From: Pelomonas cellulosilytica
GTDB lineage: Bacteria > Pseudomonadota > Gammaproteobacteria > Burkholderiales > Burkholderiaceae_C
DNA: 64,000 bases
NCBI RefSeq assembly: GCF_021353265.1
Contig: NZ_JAJTWU010000010.1
Location: 1-64,000, forward strand
Reading direction: 5' to 3'
Position 1 is the first letter of the stretch. Each line of letters begins with the position of its first letter. The notes under the pieces are model-generated. The model was not told the DNA's origin. It saw only the letters and a program-made list of their open reading frames with translations, and ran no database searches. This document shows, one piece after another, positions 17,752-25,718 of the stretch. The translations under genes and the position numbers were made by a program.

Positions 17752-18831
17752 CTACAACTTGTGCGACCGGTCCCCGCGCTCGAAGCCCATCGCGTCGAAC
17801 GGCGCACTGATCGGCGCGAAGCCGATGACCTTGAACAGCTCGCCCATCTCGTGCTCGGCCAGCAGCCGGTGAGCCATTGCCCGCTCGCCGAGCGACGCGC
17901 TGCCCAGCAGCTCGGCGATGCCGCAGTTCAGCAGGAAGTTGGCCTGGCTCGTGTAGCCCAGCACGACGAGCCCGGCTTCCTGCCCGGCCAGCGCGATGCC
18001 GGTGAAGTTGACGTGGGCCGTGATGTCCTTGTCGCCCACCGCCACGAGCGGATCGCCGTCGGCCTTGTGGCCCTGGTGGCACATCAGCGTGCCGCCGCGG
18101 CGCTGCGGATGGTAGTACTCGGCCTCCGGGAAGCCATAGTCGATGAAGAACGCCGCGCCGCGCTTCAGCCGCCGCGCCAGCGTGGCGACGAAGGCCTCGG
18201 CCTGCGGGTGAATCTCGGTCACGGTGTCCGGCACGAAGCCGGTGTCGAGCGGCGGGCGCAGCCGGCTGTCGCGGTCGGCGAAGGCGAAGCCCTCGCCAGA
18301 GGCCACCACGCCGCGCTCGCGCCAGCTGGCGCCATCGAAGGCCAGCAGCTGCACGGGCATCGCGTCCAGCACCTCGTTGCCGATGACGACCGCCTCGATC
18401 GCCTCGGGCAGCGTGTCCAGCCACTCGACGCGCGCGCCCCAGTGCGCCAGGCGCTCCTGCTGGCGCAACCGCAGCTCGGCCGACAGCTCGACGATGCGGT
18501 AGCGCGCCAGGCCGGCACCCAGCGCATCCAGCTCGGCGATGAGTTGCGCCGCCAGCGCGCCGGAGCCGGCACCGAACTCGATGACCTCCGAGCAGCCGCT
18601 GGCCTGCATTGCCTGCGCGAGCTGCCGCGCCAGCGCCCGGCCGAACAGAGGTGACATCTCAGGCGCCGTGACGAAGTCCGAGCCCTCGGTCGGCATCGTG
18701 CCGAACTTGCGCCGGTCGCCGGCGTAGTAGCCCAGCCCCGGCTCGTACAAGGCCATCGCCATGAAGCGGTCGAACGGCAGCCAGCCGCCGGCGGCCGCGA
18801 TCTCGTCATGCAGGCGCTGCTGCAGGTTCAT
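17752..18831 (-). CDS. MidA/NDUFAF7-type SAM-dependent methyltransferase
   Basis: A 359-residue protein of the COG1565 family. The SAM-binding motif I is IEFGAGSGALAAQL (about residue 84), and GNEVLDAMPV and DYGFPEAEYYHPQR are family signatures. The mitochondrial relative NDUFAF7 methylates an arginine of a complex I subunit; the bacterial substrate is not settled. It is the last gene of a five-gene chain, its ATG overlapping the PAS-GGDEF-EAL stop by 4 nt. This fixes the start at 18831. Confidence 0.9.
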   Translation of the reverse strand: MNLQQRLHDEIAAAGGWLPFDRFMAMALYEPGLGYYAGDRRKFGTMPTEGSDFVTAPEMSPLFGRALARQLAQAMQASGCSEVIEFGAGSGALAAQLIAELDALGAGLARYRIVELSAELRLRQQERLAHWGARVEWLDTLPEAIEAVVIGNEVLDAMPVQLLAFDGASWRERGVVASGEGFAFADRDSRLRPPLDTGFVPDTVTEIHPQAEAFVATLARRLKRGAAFFIDYGFPEAEYYHPQRRGGTLMCHQGHKADGDPLVAVGDKDITAHVNFTGIALAGQEAGLVVLGYTSQANFLLNCGIAELLGSASLGERAMAHRLLAEHEMGELFKVIGFAPISAPFDAMGFERGDRSHKL

Positions 18832-20903
18832 CGTGCCCTCACCCAGGTTTCGAACTCGCTGGCCGACATCGGCACGCCCACCAGCTCGCCCTGGAACTGC
18901 TGGCAGCCCCAGCTCGCTAACAGCTGCCACTGCGCCACCGTACGCACGCCTTCGGCCGTCACAGTCAGGCCCAGCCCGACGGCCATCTGCACGATAGCCC
19001 GCGTGATGGCCTGGGCACCCACGTCGTCAGGCAGGCGCACGACGAAACCCTGGTCGATCTTGAGCTTGTCCAGCGGCAACTCGGTGAGGTGGGCCAGCGA
19101 CGTGTAGCCGGTGCCGAAGTCGTCGACCGACACCGTCAGGCCCAGTTGTCGCAGCTGCGCCAGCGTGGCCGGTGCATGCGTGATGTCGTCGATGAGCATG
19201 CGCTCGGTCAGCTCCAGCTCCAGCCACTGCCCCTTGGCGCCGGAGTCGGCCAGCACGCGCTTGACGGTGTCGGCGAAGCCTTCGAGGTTGAACTGCATGC
19301 GCGACAGGTTCACGGCGATGCGCATCGCGCCATGCCCCTGGGTGAGACCTTGCTCGCGCCAGCGCCGCGCGGTGGCCGCGGCCTCGCGCAGCACCCACTC
19401 GCCAAGCGGCAGCATCAGCCGGTGGCGCTCGGCGACGAAGATGAAGGCGTCCGGCGACAGCAGACCGCGCTTCGGGTGGCGCCAGCGCAGCAGCGCTTCG
19501 GCGCCGGACAACTGGCCGGTCGTCGCCTCCACCTGCGGCTGGAAGAACAGCTCGAACTCGTTGCGCGTCAGCCCCTGGGCCAGCTCGTCCTCCAGCACGA
19601 TGTCAGCGTAGGCCGTCTCGGCCAGCGACGACTCGAAGAACTGGTAGGTCGCCCGGCCCTTGGCCTTGGCGCGGTACATGGCCGTGTCGGCATGCTGGAT
19701 GAGCTCGTCGGCCAGCCGGCCGTCGTCCGGGAACACGGCCACGCCGATGGACGGCGTGACGGACAGCGCCCGGCCATCGGCCTTGACCGGCACCTCGACG
19801 ACCTGCAGCAAGGCCTCCAGCACGACGACGACATCGGCACGCGCGGTCACGTCGGTCAACAGCACGACGAACTCGTCGCCGCCGAAACGACCGACGAGGT
19901 CGCTGCCCCGCAGCGCGCCGACCAATCGCTCCGACACAGTCGTCAATACCTGATCGCCTTCCATATGACCCAGCGAATCGTTGACGCGCTTGAAGTTGTC
20001 CAGGTCGATGAACAGCAGCGCCAGCATGTCGTTGTTGCGCTCTGCCAGCTTCAGCATCGCCGCCATGCGCTCCATGAACGCGCTGCGGTTGAGCAGGCCG
20101 GTCAGGCCGTCGTGGTGGGCCAGGTGCTGGATGCGCGCCTCGCTGGCGAGCCGGTCTCGGATGTCGCGCACGACGGCCATGCGCAGCCGCTCGCCGTCGC
20201 GCTCCAGCGTGCGGATGATGAGTTCCACCGGGATGCGTGTGCCGTCACGGTGCAGGATGGCGGTCTCGTAGCGCAGCTCTCGGCTGGCGCGCATGACCTC
20301 CTGCACATTGGCCAGATGGTCCTCTGCGACGAAGCTCAGCACATGCCGGCCGATCAGCTCGTCGGCCGACCAGCCGGTCATCGCACACAGCGACTGGTTC
20401 ACGTCGGTCATGGTGCCGTCTCGGTGGAAGAGGATGCCTTCCACGGTCGCCTGCATGAACTTCTCTAGCCGGCCCTCGGACTCGCGCAGCCGCTGCTCGG
20501 CGCGGCGATGGCGGCTGATGTCGTAGACCAGCACCCAGCTGCCCAGCAGCTCGCCGTCCGCGTCGAACTGCGGTATCAGGTGGATTTCGAGATAGGCGAC
20601 ATCGCCGCCGGGGCGGGGCAGCTCGCGCTCGTAGACAACCGACTGCAGCTCGCGCACCAGCCGCTCGACGTGCGGCCGCACATGCTCATAGCCCTCGGGC
20701 CCGACGATCTCGCTGAAGTGCAGGCCGACGATGGACTCTTGCGTCAGCCCGAAAGCCTCGGCGTAGCCGCGATTGGCGAACTGGCAGCGGTGGTCCGCCG
20801 CTCCGTACAGCGCGATCCATGCCGGCACATGGTCGGCCAGCATGCGAAAGCGCGCGGCGTCCAGCGCCTGGCGCTTCAGATCGACCGGCAGGGTGGAGCT
20901 CAC
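18828..20903 (-). CDS. PAS-PAS-GGDEF-EAL c-di-GMP enzyme in the tsaB-rimI operon
   Basis: A 691-residue protein starting with GTG, which overlaps the uracil-DNA glycosylase stop (GTGA). The longer in-frame reading to 21428 is antisense-like shadow over that gene. PAS1 lies at about 16-130 and PAS2 at 143-255. GGDEF is intact at 341-345 with an RxxD inhibitory site (RGSD, 332-335). EAL is at 469-471, and SVDDFGTGYTSL and LKIDQGF follow. Both activities look possible. It has no membrane segment. PAS domains suggest redox, light or ligand input. Confidence 0.93.
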   Translation of the reverse strand: MSSTLPVDLKRQALDAARFRMLADHVPAWIALYGAADHRCQFANRGYAEAFGLTQESIVGLHFSEIVGPEGYEHVRPHVERLVRELQSVVYERELPRPGGDVAYLEIHLIPQFDADGELLGSWVLVYDISRHRRAEQRLRESEGRLEKFMQATVEGILFHRDGTMTDVNQSLCAMTGWSADELIGRHVLSFVAEDHLANVQEVMRASRELRYETAILHRDGTRIPVELIIRTLERDGERLRMAVVRDIRDRLASEARIQHLAHHDGLTGLLNRSAFMERMAAMLKLAERNNDMLALLFIDLDNFKRVNDSLGHMEGDQVLTTVSERLVGALRGSDLVGRFGGDEFVVLLTDVTARADVVVVLEALLQVVEVPVKADGRALSVTPSIGVAVFPDDGRLADELIQHADTAMYRAKAKGRATYQFFESSLAETAYADIVLEDELAQGLTRNEFELFFQPQVEATTGQLSGAEALLRWRHPKRGLLSPDAFIFVAERHRLMLPLGEWVLREAAATARRWREQGLTQGHGAMRIAVNLSRMQFNLEGFADTVKRVLADSGAKGQWLELELTERMLIDDITHAPATLAQLRQLGLTVSVDDFGTGYTSLAHLTELPLDKLKIDQGFVVRLPDDVGAQAITRAIVQMAVGLGLTVTAEGVRTVAQWQLLASWGCQQFQGELVGVPMSASEFETWVRAR

Positions 20904-21709
20904 GTCGACCGCCCCCGCGCAGGCGCCTTGGCAGCCTGCAGGGCCAGCCGCAGGTCGTCCCAGGCGCCGGCCTTGTCGGCCGGCGTGCGCAGCAGGTAGG
21001 CCGGCGGATACGACACGACGACCGGCAACCCGCGCCAGGCATGCACGCGTCCCCGCAGCCGGCCCAGCGGCTCGGTCAGGCCGGTCAGGCGGCGCGCCGC
21101 CTGCACGCCCAGCGCCAGCACGAGGCGCGGCTGCAGCAGCTCGACCTGCCGGGCCAGCACTGCCTCGCAGGCGTCCAGCTCGGCCGGCTGCGGCGCCCGG
21201 CCGCGCGGCGGCCGGCACTTGACGACCGGCGTCACGAAGGCAGTGGGCGCGTCGCCCGTGCGCGTCAGCCCTGCGGCCAGCAGCATGCGGTCCAGCAGCC
21301 GGCCAGCATCGGCGCTCATCGCATCGCCGGCGGCGTCGTCCGCCTCGTCCGGCGGATCGGTGACGACGAGCCACTGCGCCCGCATCGCCGCGCCATTGCC
21401 GAAGACGGCGTTGCGGCGCTGCTGGCACAGGCCGCAGCTGCGACAGGCGGCCACGGCCTCGCGCAGCGTCGACCAGTCCAGGCCGGCAAAGGCGGCGGCG
21501 ATGGCCGGTGCCGGCGCCGCGATGGAAGCCGTCGTGGGAGCGGCGGCCCGCACGGCCGGAGCCGCGGCCGGTGCGGCCATGGCAACCGGCGCGGCGGCGG
21601 CCGGCGGCGGCTCGTCAGGCACCTCCACCGCCGGTGCAGCGGCCGGCCAGGCAGGCAGGCGGTACCCCATCTCCGCGAGCATCGCCCGCTGTCGTTCGTC
21701 CCAGCTCAT
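20900..21709 (-). CDS. Divergent family-4-type uracil-DNA glycosylase
   Basis: A 269-residue protein with an Ala/Pro-rich spacer (22-75) and a C-terminal UDG fold. The four Fe-S cysteines of family 4 are kept (Cys89 and Cys92 in CRSC, Cys165, Cys181). But motif A, normally GEAPG followed by an acidic stretch, reads TDPPD (118-122), and motif B, normally YHPS/A, reads YPPAYLL (234-240), so the usual motif-B His is Pro. Activity may be lost or changed. It sits between rimI and the c-di-GMP gene with 4-nt overlaps on both sides. Confidence 0.82.
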   Translation of the reverse strand: MSWDERQRAMLAEMGYRLPAWPAAAPAVEVPDEPPPAAAAPVAMAAPAAAPAVRAAAPTTASIAAPAPAIAAAFAGLDWSTLREAVAACRSCGLCQQRRNAVFGNGAAMRAQWLVVTDPPDEADDAAGDAMSADAGRLLDRMLLAAGLTRTGDAPTAFVTPVVKCRPPRGRAPQPAELDACEAVLARQVELLQPRLVLALGVQAARRLTGLTEPLGRLRGRVHAWRGLPVVVSYPPAYLLRTPADKAGAWDDLRLALQAAKAPARGRST

Positions 21710-22188
21710 GCAGGCACCGGCAGGCTCATCAGGATGGCATCCTCCCGCGGGCCCTCCGGCACGGGGTAATAGGCGCGGCGCCGGCCGACCTCCGTCAGGC
21801 CGTAGCGGCGGTAGACCTCACGCGCCCGCGCATTGCTGACGCGCACCTCCAGCCACAGCTGCGCCAGCCCCTGGCGGCGGCATTGGGCCACCAGCCGGTC
21901 CAGCATCGCCACCGCCAAGCCAAGCCCCTGCCAGGCCGGCGAGACGGTGATGTTGAGCAGGTGCATCTCGTCCACGCCCGGCATGGCCACCCAGTAGCCC
22001 AGCAGTTCGGCGCGCGCGCCACGCAACACTTCGGCCGGGTAGCCGGCGGCCAGCGAATCAACGAAGTTGCCATGCGTCCACGGCACCGGGTAGGCCTGGC
22101 GCTCGATGGCGATGACCTCGGTCAGGTCGGGTATCCGCATGGCCGCGGCCTCGAAAGGCGGGCGGCTGCGCTCCAGCAGCGCGCTCAT
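21706..22188 (-). CDS. rimI: Ribosomal protein S18-alanine N-acetyltransferase
   Basis: A 160-residue GNAT enzyme that acetylates the N-terminus of ribosomal protein S18. The acetyl-CoA binding segment is LLNITVSPAWQGLGLAVAML (about 77-96), and the C-terminal NARAREVYRRYGLTEVGRRR is the usual RimI ending. Position directly after tsaB with ATGA overlap is a widespread gene order and supports the call. Confidence 0.93.
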   Translation of the reverse strand: MSALLERSRPPFEAAAMRIPDLTEVIAIERQAYPVPWTHGNFVDSLAAGYPAEVLRGARAELLGYWVAMPGVDEMHLLNITVSPAWQGLGLAVAMLDRLVAQCRRQGLAQLWLEVRVSNARAREVYRRYGLTEVGRRRAYYPVPEGPREDAILMSLPVPA

Positions 22189-22868
22189 GCCCGCCGCTCG
22201 CGTTCCGCGGTGGTCAGGGCGACCTTGTCGCGCACGTAGACCGGCAAGGCCTCGGCGGCGTCCCGCCGGTCGCCGCGCTGCCAGGCGGCCAACGCGAGAC
22301 GGCCCAACGCCCCGGCGCGCGAGGCGGCCTGCGGCCAGGCGCGGGGCAGCGGCCCCAGGGCCGCGGCGTACTCGCTGAGCGCCGTGCCCGCGACGGCGGC
22401 GGGCTCGTCCCAGTGGGCCACCAGCGCGTCCGGGGCGTACAGGGCCGGCGCTTCGACGACCTGCCAGCCGTCGTCGGCCCAGCGGTAGCGGCCCGCATAG
22501 ATCTCGCCGATGCGCGCGTCCATCGCAACCCAGACGTCGTCTCCGGCCCCCTGGCCGCGCGCGTCCTCGGCCACCAGCATGAGGCTGTCGACCGCCAGCA
22601 CCGGCCGGTCGAGCCCGAAGGCCAGCCCTTGGGCGACGGCACAGGCGGTGCGCAGGCCCGTGAACGCGCCGGGCCCCTGGCCGAAGGCGATGGCATCCAG
22701 GTCGGCCATGGCCACGCCGGCGTTGGCGAGCATCGCGCGCACTTCGGGCAGCATGCGGGCGGACGCCTGCGCGCCCCCCGCCGCCTCGAACACCTGGGTC
22801 TGCCCGGGCGTCACGAGGGCCAGGGCCATCGTGTCGGTCGCGCTGTCGAGGGCAAGCAGAACGGGCAT
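22185..22868 (-). CDS. tsaB: tRNA threonylcarbamoyladenosine biosynthesis protein TsaB
   Basis: A 227-residue ASKHA-fold protein. LALDSATDTMALAL at the N-terminus and GQGPGAFTGLRTACAVAQGL (residues 63-82) are TsaB signatures. TsaB pairs with TsaD and TsaE to make t6A37 in ANN-decoding tRNAs. It heads the five-gene leftward chain tsaB, rimI, udg, PAS-GGDEF-EAL, midA. Confidence 0.94.
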   Translation of the reverse strand: MPVLLALDSATDTMALALVTPGQTQVFEAAGGAQASARMLPEVRAMLANAGVAMADLDAIAFGQGPGAFTGLRTACAVAQGLAFGLDRPVLAVDSLMLVAEDARGQGAGDDVWVAMDARIGEIYAGRYRWADDGWQVVEAPALYAPDALVAHWDEPAAVAGTALSEYAAALGPLPRAWPQAASRAGALGRLALAAWQRGDRRDAAEALPVYVRDKVALTTAERERRA

Positions 22869-22948
22869 CGAGGGAGTTTACCGTCGGGGTCCCTGGGCCA
22901 CGCCCGTAAACCGACGGAGAAACGGCGTCGAAACCGGGGGCGCGTCGC

Positions 22949-23458
22949 TCAGAGCAGCGCCGGATTGCGCTGCCAGACGGCCCAGGTCAGCACCGACGCA
23001 AAGCTCACCCACGCCAGGTACGGCAGCAACAACAGGCCGGCCGCGCGCCGCAGACGCCAGAATGCGCCGACCGTGGCGGCGACGAGCCCCAGCAACAGCA
23101 GGACCTCGGCGAACGCGAAGGCGCCCAGCCGCCAGCCGAAGAACAGCCACGACCACAGTGCGTTGGCCGCCAGCTGCACGAGGAACAGCCCGAGCGCCCC
23201 GTCCACCCGCTGCGACGGCCGCTCCCGCCACACCAGCCAGGCGGCCACGGCCATTAGCGTGTAGAGGACGGACCACACCGGGCCGAACACGGCGGCCGGC
23301 GGCGCCCAGGCCGGCTTGGCCAGCTCTGCATAGAAGGCCGGCGCATCCAGCGAGGCGATGCTGCCCACCGCCGCGGCGACGAAGCAGATGGCCAGCCAGG
23401 CGACGAGCCCCAGCACGCGGGAAGGGGTGGAACTGCGGGATGACAGTGCATGCGACAT
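22949..23458 (-). CDS. tspO: TspO/MBR family protein
   Basis: A 169-residue membrane protein with five hydrophobic helices and the Trp/Pro-rich TspO pattern (YAELAKPAWAPPAAVFGPVW, then ANALWSWLFFGW). TspO proteins bind tetrapyrroles and take part in oxidative stress and porphyrin handling. In photosynthetic relatives they adjust pigment genes to oxygen. It stands alone leftward, diverging from a membrane GGDEF gene across a 214-bp gap. Confidence 0.9.
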   Translation of the reverse strand: MSHALSSRSSTPSRVLGLVAWLAICFVAAAVGSIASLDAPAFYAELAKPAWAPPAAVFGPVWSVLYTLMAVAAWLVWRERPSQRVDGALGLFLVQLAANALWSWLFFGWRLGAFAFAEVLLLLGLVAATVGAFWRLRRAAGLLLLPYLAWVSFASVLTWAVWQRNPALL

Positions 23459-23672
23459 GGCAATGAACCTCCGGACGTCTGGCAGCCCCAGGATAGACGC
23501 ACGCCGCCACGGCCGGCGAGGCCCAGGCCCGAATCGGCCGTAGGAGACCGCCTCCCCCCGGAGGCGGCGGGATGGCCGTCACGCCGTTTGTCGACGCCAC
23601 ACGGGTCGCCCCCCTGGGAGCGCCCCGAGGGATGGGCCACACTCGACGGCTACCGTTCCACCGCCCCCCGTC

Positions 23673-24854
23673 GTGCCAGAGCAACCCCTGCTGATCGCAC
23701 TCGTCTCGGTGCAATTCTTCGTCCACGCTCTGGGCTGGGCGATGACGGCACGGATGTCGCGCGGCTGGTGCGGCGTGGAGGGTCATTTCGCGCTGTGCTG
23801 GTGCCTGCTGGCCGCCGGGCTCGCGCTATTCGTGCCGCCCTGGCCCAGCGGCAGCGCGCCCCGCAACTTGGCGGACCTGATCATCGTCACCGCGTCCGTG
23901 GTGGAAAACCGCGGCCTTGCATTGCACTGGGGGCGGCGGCCGCGGCCGCACGCGTACGCCGCGGGGCTGGCGATCGTGGCAGCCTGCGTGGCAGGCAGCT
24001 TCCTGATCGACAACGGCCACGGCCTGCGCGTGGCGGTGGTCTGCTTCGGCTGTGCGGCATGCATGGCCGCCAACGCACGGCTGCTGTGGCGCTGGGGGCG
24101 CGCCGTCACCCCCGTTTTCGCCGCGGCGGCGGCGGTCGGCTATGGCGTGCTGGGCGCCGTGCTGTGTGCCCGCGGCGTGCAGGCACTGATGCTGGGCGCC
24201 AGCACCCGGATCTCCATCGACGCACCGGGCAACGCCAGCATCCCGCTGGCCATCGCCGTGCTGTTCATCGGCGGCCTCATCAACGTCATCCACATCCGGC
24301 TGGTGCTGGGCCGCGTGCTGCACCGGCTGGGCCTGCAGGCGCGCACGGACGAGCTGACCAGCGTGCTCAACCGCCGCGGCCTGCTGCAGCAGCTGGAGGC
24401 CGCGCACGCCGACGCCTGCCAGGGCAAGGCCGGCTATGCGCTGCTGATGGTGGACGTGGATCATTTCAAGGCCATCAACGACCGCCATGGCCACGCCCGC
24501 GGCGACGAGGTGCTGAAGGCTGTGGCGGCCAGCCTGCGGGCGGCGATGCGCAACGACGACCTCGTAGGCCGCTGGGGCGGCGAGGAATTCTGCGCGCTGT
24601 TGCCGCGCACGCGGCTGCACGACGCCGAGCCGCTGGCACAACGCGTGGCCGCGCGCGTGGCGGCCTGCGGCGCCGGCGTGGACGTGACAGTCAGCATCGG
24701 CGTGGCGGAGTACGGGCCGACCGACCGCGATCTGCAGGCTGTCATCCGCCGTGCCGACGACGCGCTCTACCAGGCCAAGGCCGCGGGCCGCAACCGCGTC
24801 GTCAGCGCAGGCAGCGATGCCCCTGTGCCGGCGCACCCGACCCCTCCGGCCTGA
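23673..24854 (+). CDS. Membrane diguanylate cyclase (GGEEF)
   Basis: A 393-residue protein. Residues 5-215 hold about six transmembrane helices of an unassigned sensor type. The GGDEF domain follows with GGEEF at 302-306, MVDVDHFKAIND with the metal-binding Asp residues at 259-270, and an RxxD inhibitory site (RNDD, 293-296). This is a likely active, product-inhibited cyclase making c-di-GMP from GTP. The start is GTG. Confidence 0.9.
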   Translation: MPEQPLLIALVSVQFFVHALGWAMTARMSRGWCGVEGHFALCWCLLAAGLALFVPPWPSGSAPRNLADLIIVTASVVENRGLALHWGRRPRPHAYAAGLAIVAACVAGSFLIDNGHGLRVAVVCFGCAACMAANARLLWRWGRAVTPVFAAAAAVGYGVLGAVLCARGVQALMLGASTRISIDAPGNASIPLAIAVLFIGGLINVIHIRLVLGRVLHRLGLQARTDELTSVLNRRGLLQQLEAAHADACQGKAGYALLMVDVDHFKAINDRHGHARGDEVLKAVAASLRAAMRNDDLVGRWGGEEFCALLPRTRLHDAEPLAQRVAARVAACGAGVDVTVSIGVAEYGPTDRDLQAVIRRADDALYQAKAAGRNRVVSAGSDAPVPAHPTPPA

Positions 24855-24979
24855 GCGCATCGCCGGCGGCGGGCCGCCCCGCCGCCATTCATGCACGCCA
24901 GCCGCCGTTCATGCGGCCCACCGGGCTCTTCGCGCACGCCGGGCGCAAGCGACGCGGCGCAGCGCCGACGATGGCCGCC

Positions 24980-25666
24980 ATGAACCTCCGACGCCTGCTC
25001 CGTGACAACCGCGGTTTCCTGCTCTTCCTCCTAGGCCTGGGCGTGCTCCGCACCGCCGTGGCGGACTGGAACCCGATCCCCTCGGCCTCGATGCGACCCA
25101 CGCTGCTGGAAGGCGACGTGGTGCTCGTCAACCGCCTGGCCTACGACCTGAAGCTGCCGCTGACCGACGTGGTGCTGCTGCCGCTCGGCGAGCCGCGGCG
25201 CGGCGACGTGGTCACACTGAACTCGCCGGCCGGCGGCACGCGGCTGATCAAGCGCATCGTCGGCCTGCCGGGCGACCGGGTGGCCCTGCGGGATGACGTG
25301 CTCATCCTCAACGGCCAGCCACTGACCTACACGACGCCGCAAAGCCACGGCGAGACACTGACGCCGGGCTGGGTGGTCGACGCGGTGCGCACGACCGAGC
25401 AGCTCCCGGACCGCCCGCACGCCGTGCAGATCCTGCCGGCAATCCGGGCGCGGCGCGACTTCGCCGAGATCACCGTGCCCGCGGGGCAGTACTTCCTGCT
25501 CGGCGACAACCGCGACAACAGCGAGGATTCCCGCTACATCGGCACGGTGCCCCGCGAGAAGCTCATCGGCCGCGCCCACCATGTGCTCGTGTCGGCCGAC
25601 TGGCTGGGCGAGGATGGTTGGCGGCTGGCGCCGCGCTTCGACCGCTGGGTGACGGCGATCCGCTGA
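24980..25666 (+). CDS. lepB: Signal peptidase I
   Basis: A 228-residue membrane-bound type I signal peptidase that cuts signal peptides from exported proteins. The N-terminal helix is about residues 10-27. Catalytic Ser lies in IPSASMRPTL, catalytic Lys in TRLIKRIVGLPGD, and the box LLGDNRDNSEDSR is conserved. It has only one evident membrane helix, unlike the two of E. coli LepB, and is not next to lepA, so it is probably a second, accessory signal peptidase. An ATG three codons earlier (24971) is an equally possible start. Confidence 0.9.
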   Translation: MNLRRLLRDNRGFLLFLLGLGVLRTAVADWNPIPSASMRPTLLEGDVVLVNRLAYDLKLPLTDVVLLPLGEPRRGDVVTLNSPAGGTRLIKRIVGLPGDRVALRDDVLILNGQPLTYTTPQSHGETLTPGWVVDAVRTTEQLPDRPHAVQILPAIRARRDFAEITVPAGQYFLLGDNRDNSEDSRYIGTVPREKLIGRAHHVLVSADWLGEDGWRLAPRFDRWVTAIR

Positions 25667-25718
25667 GGCGCCCGGCCGGGTCCGTCAGCCGTCGCGGCGC
25701 ACATGCCGCCTCGCGCGG

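Noticed and set aside
20904-21428. N-terminal extension of the PAS-GGDEF-EAL gene
   Set aside because: It reads through the uracil-DNA glycosylase gene in another frame; the GTG overlapping that gene's stop is a better start.
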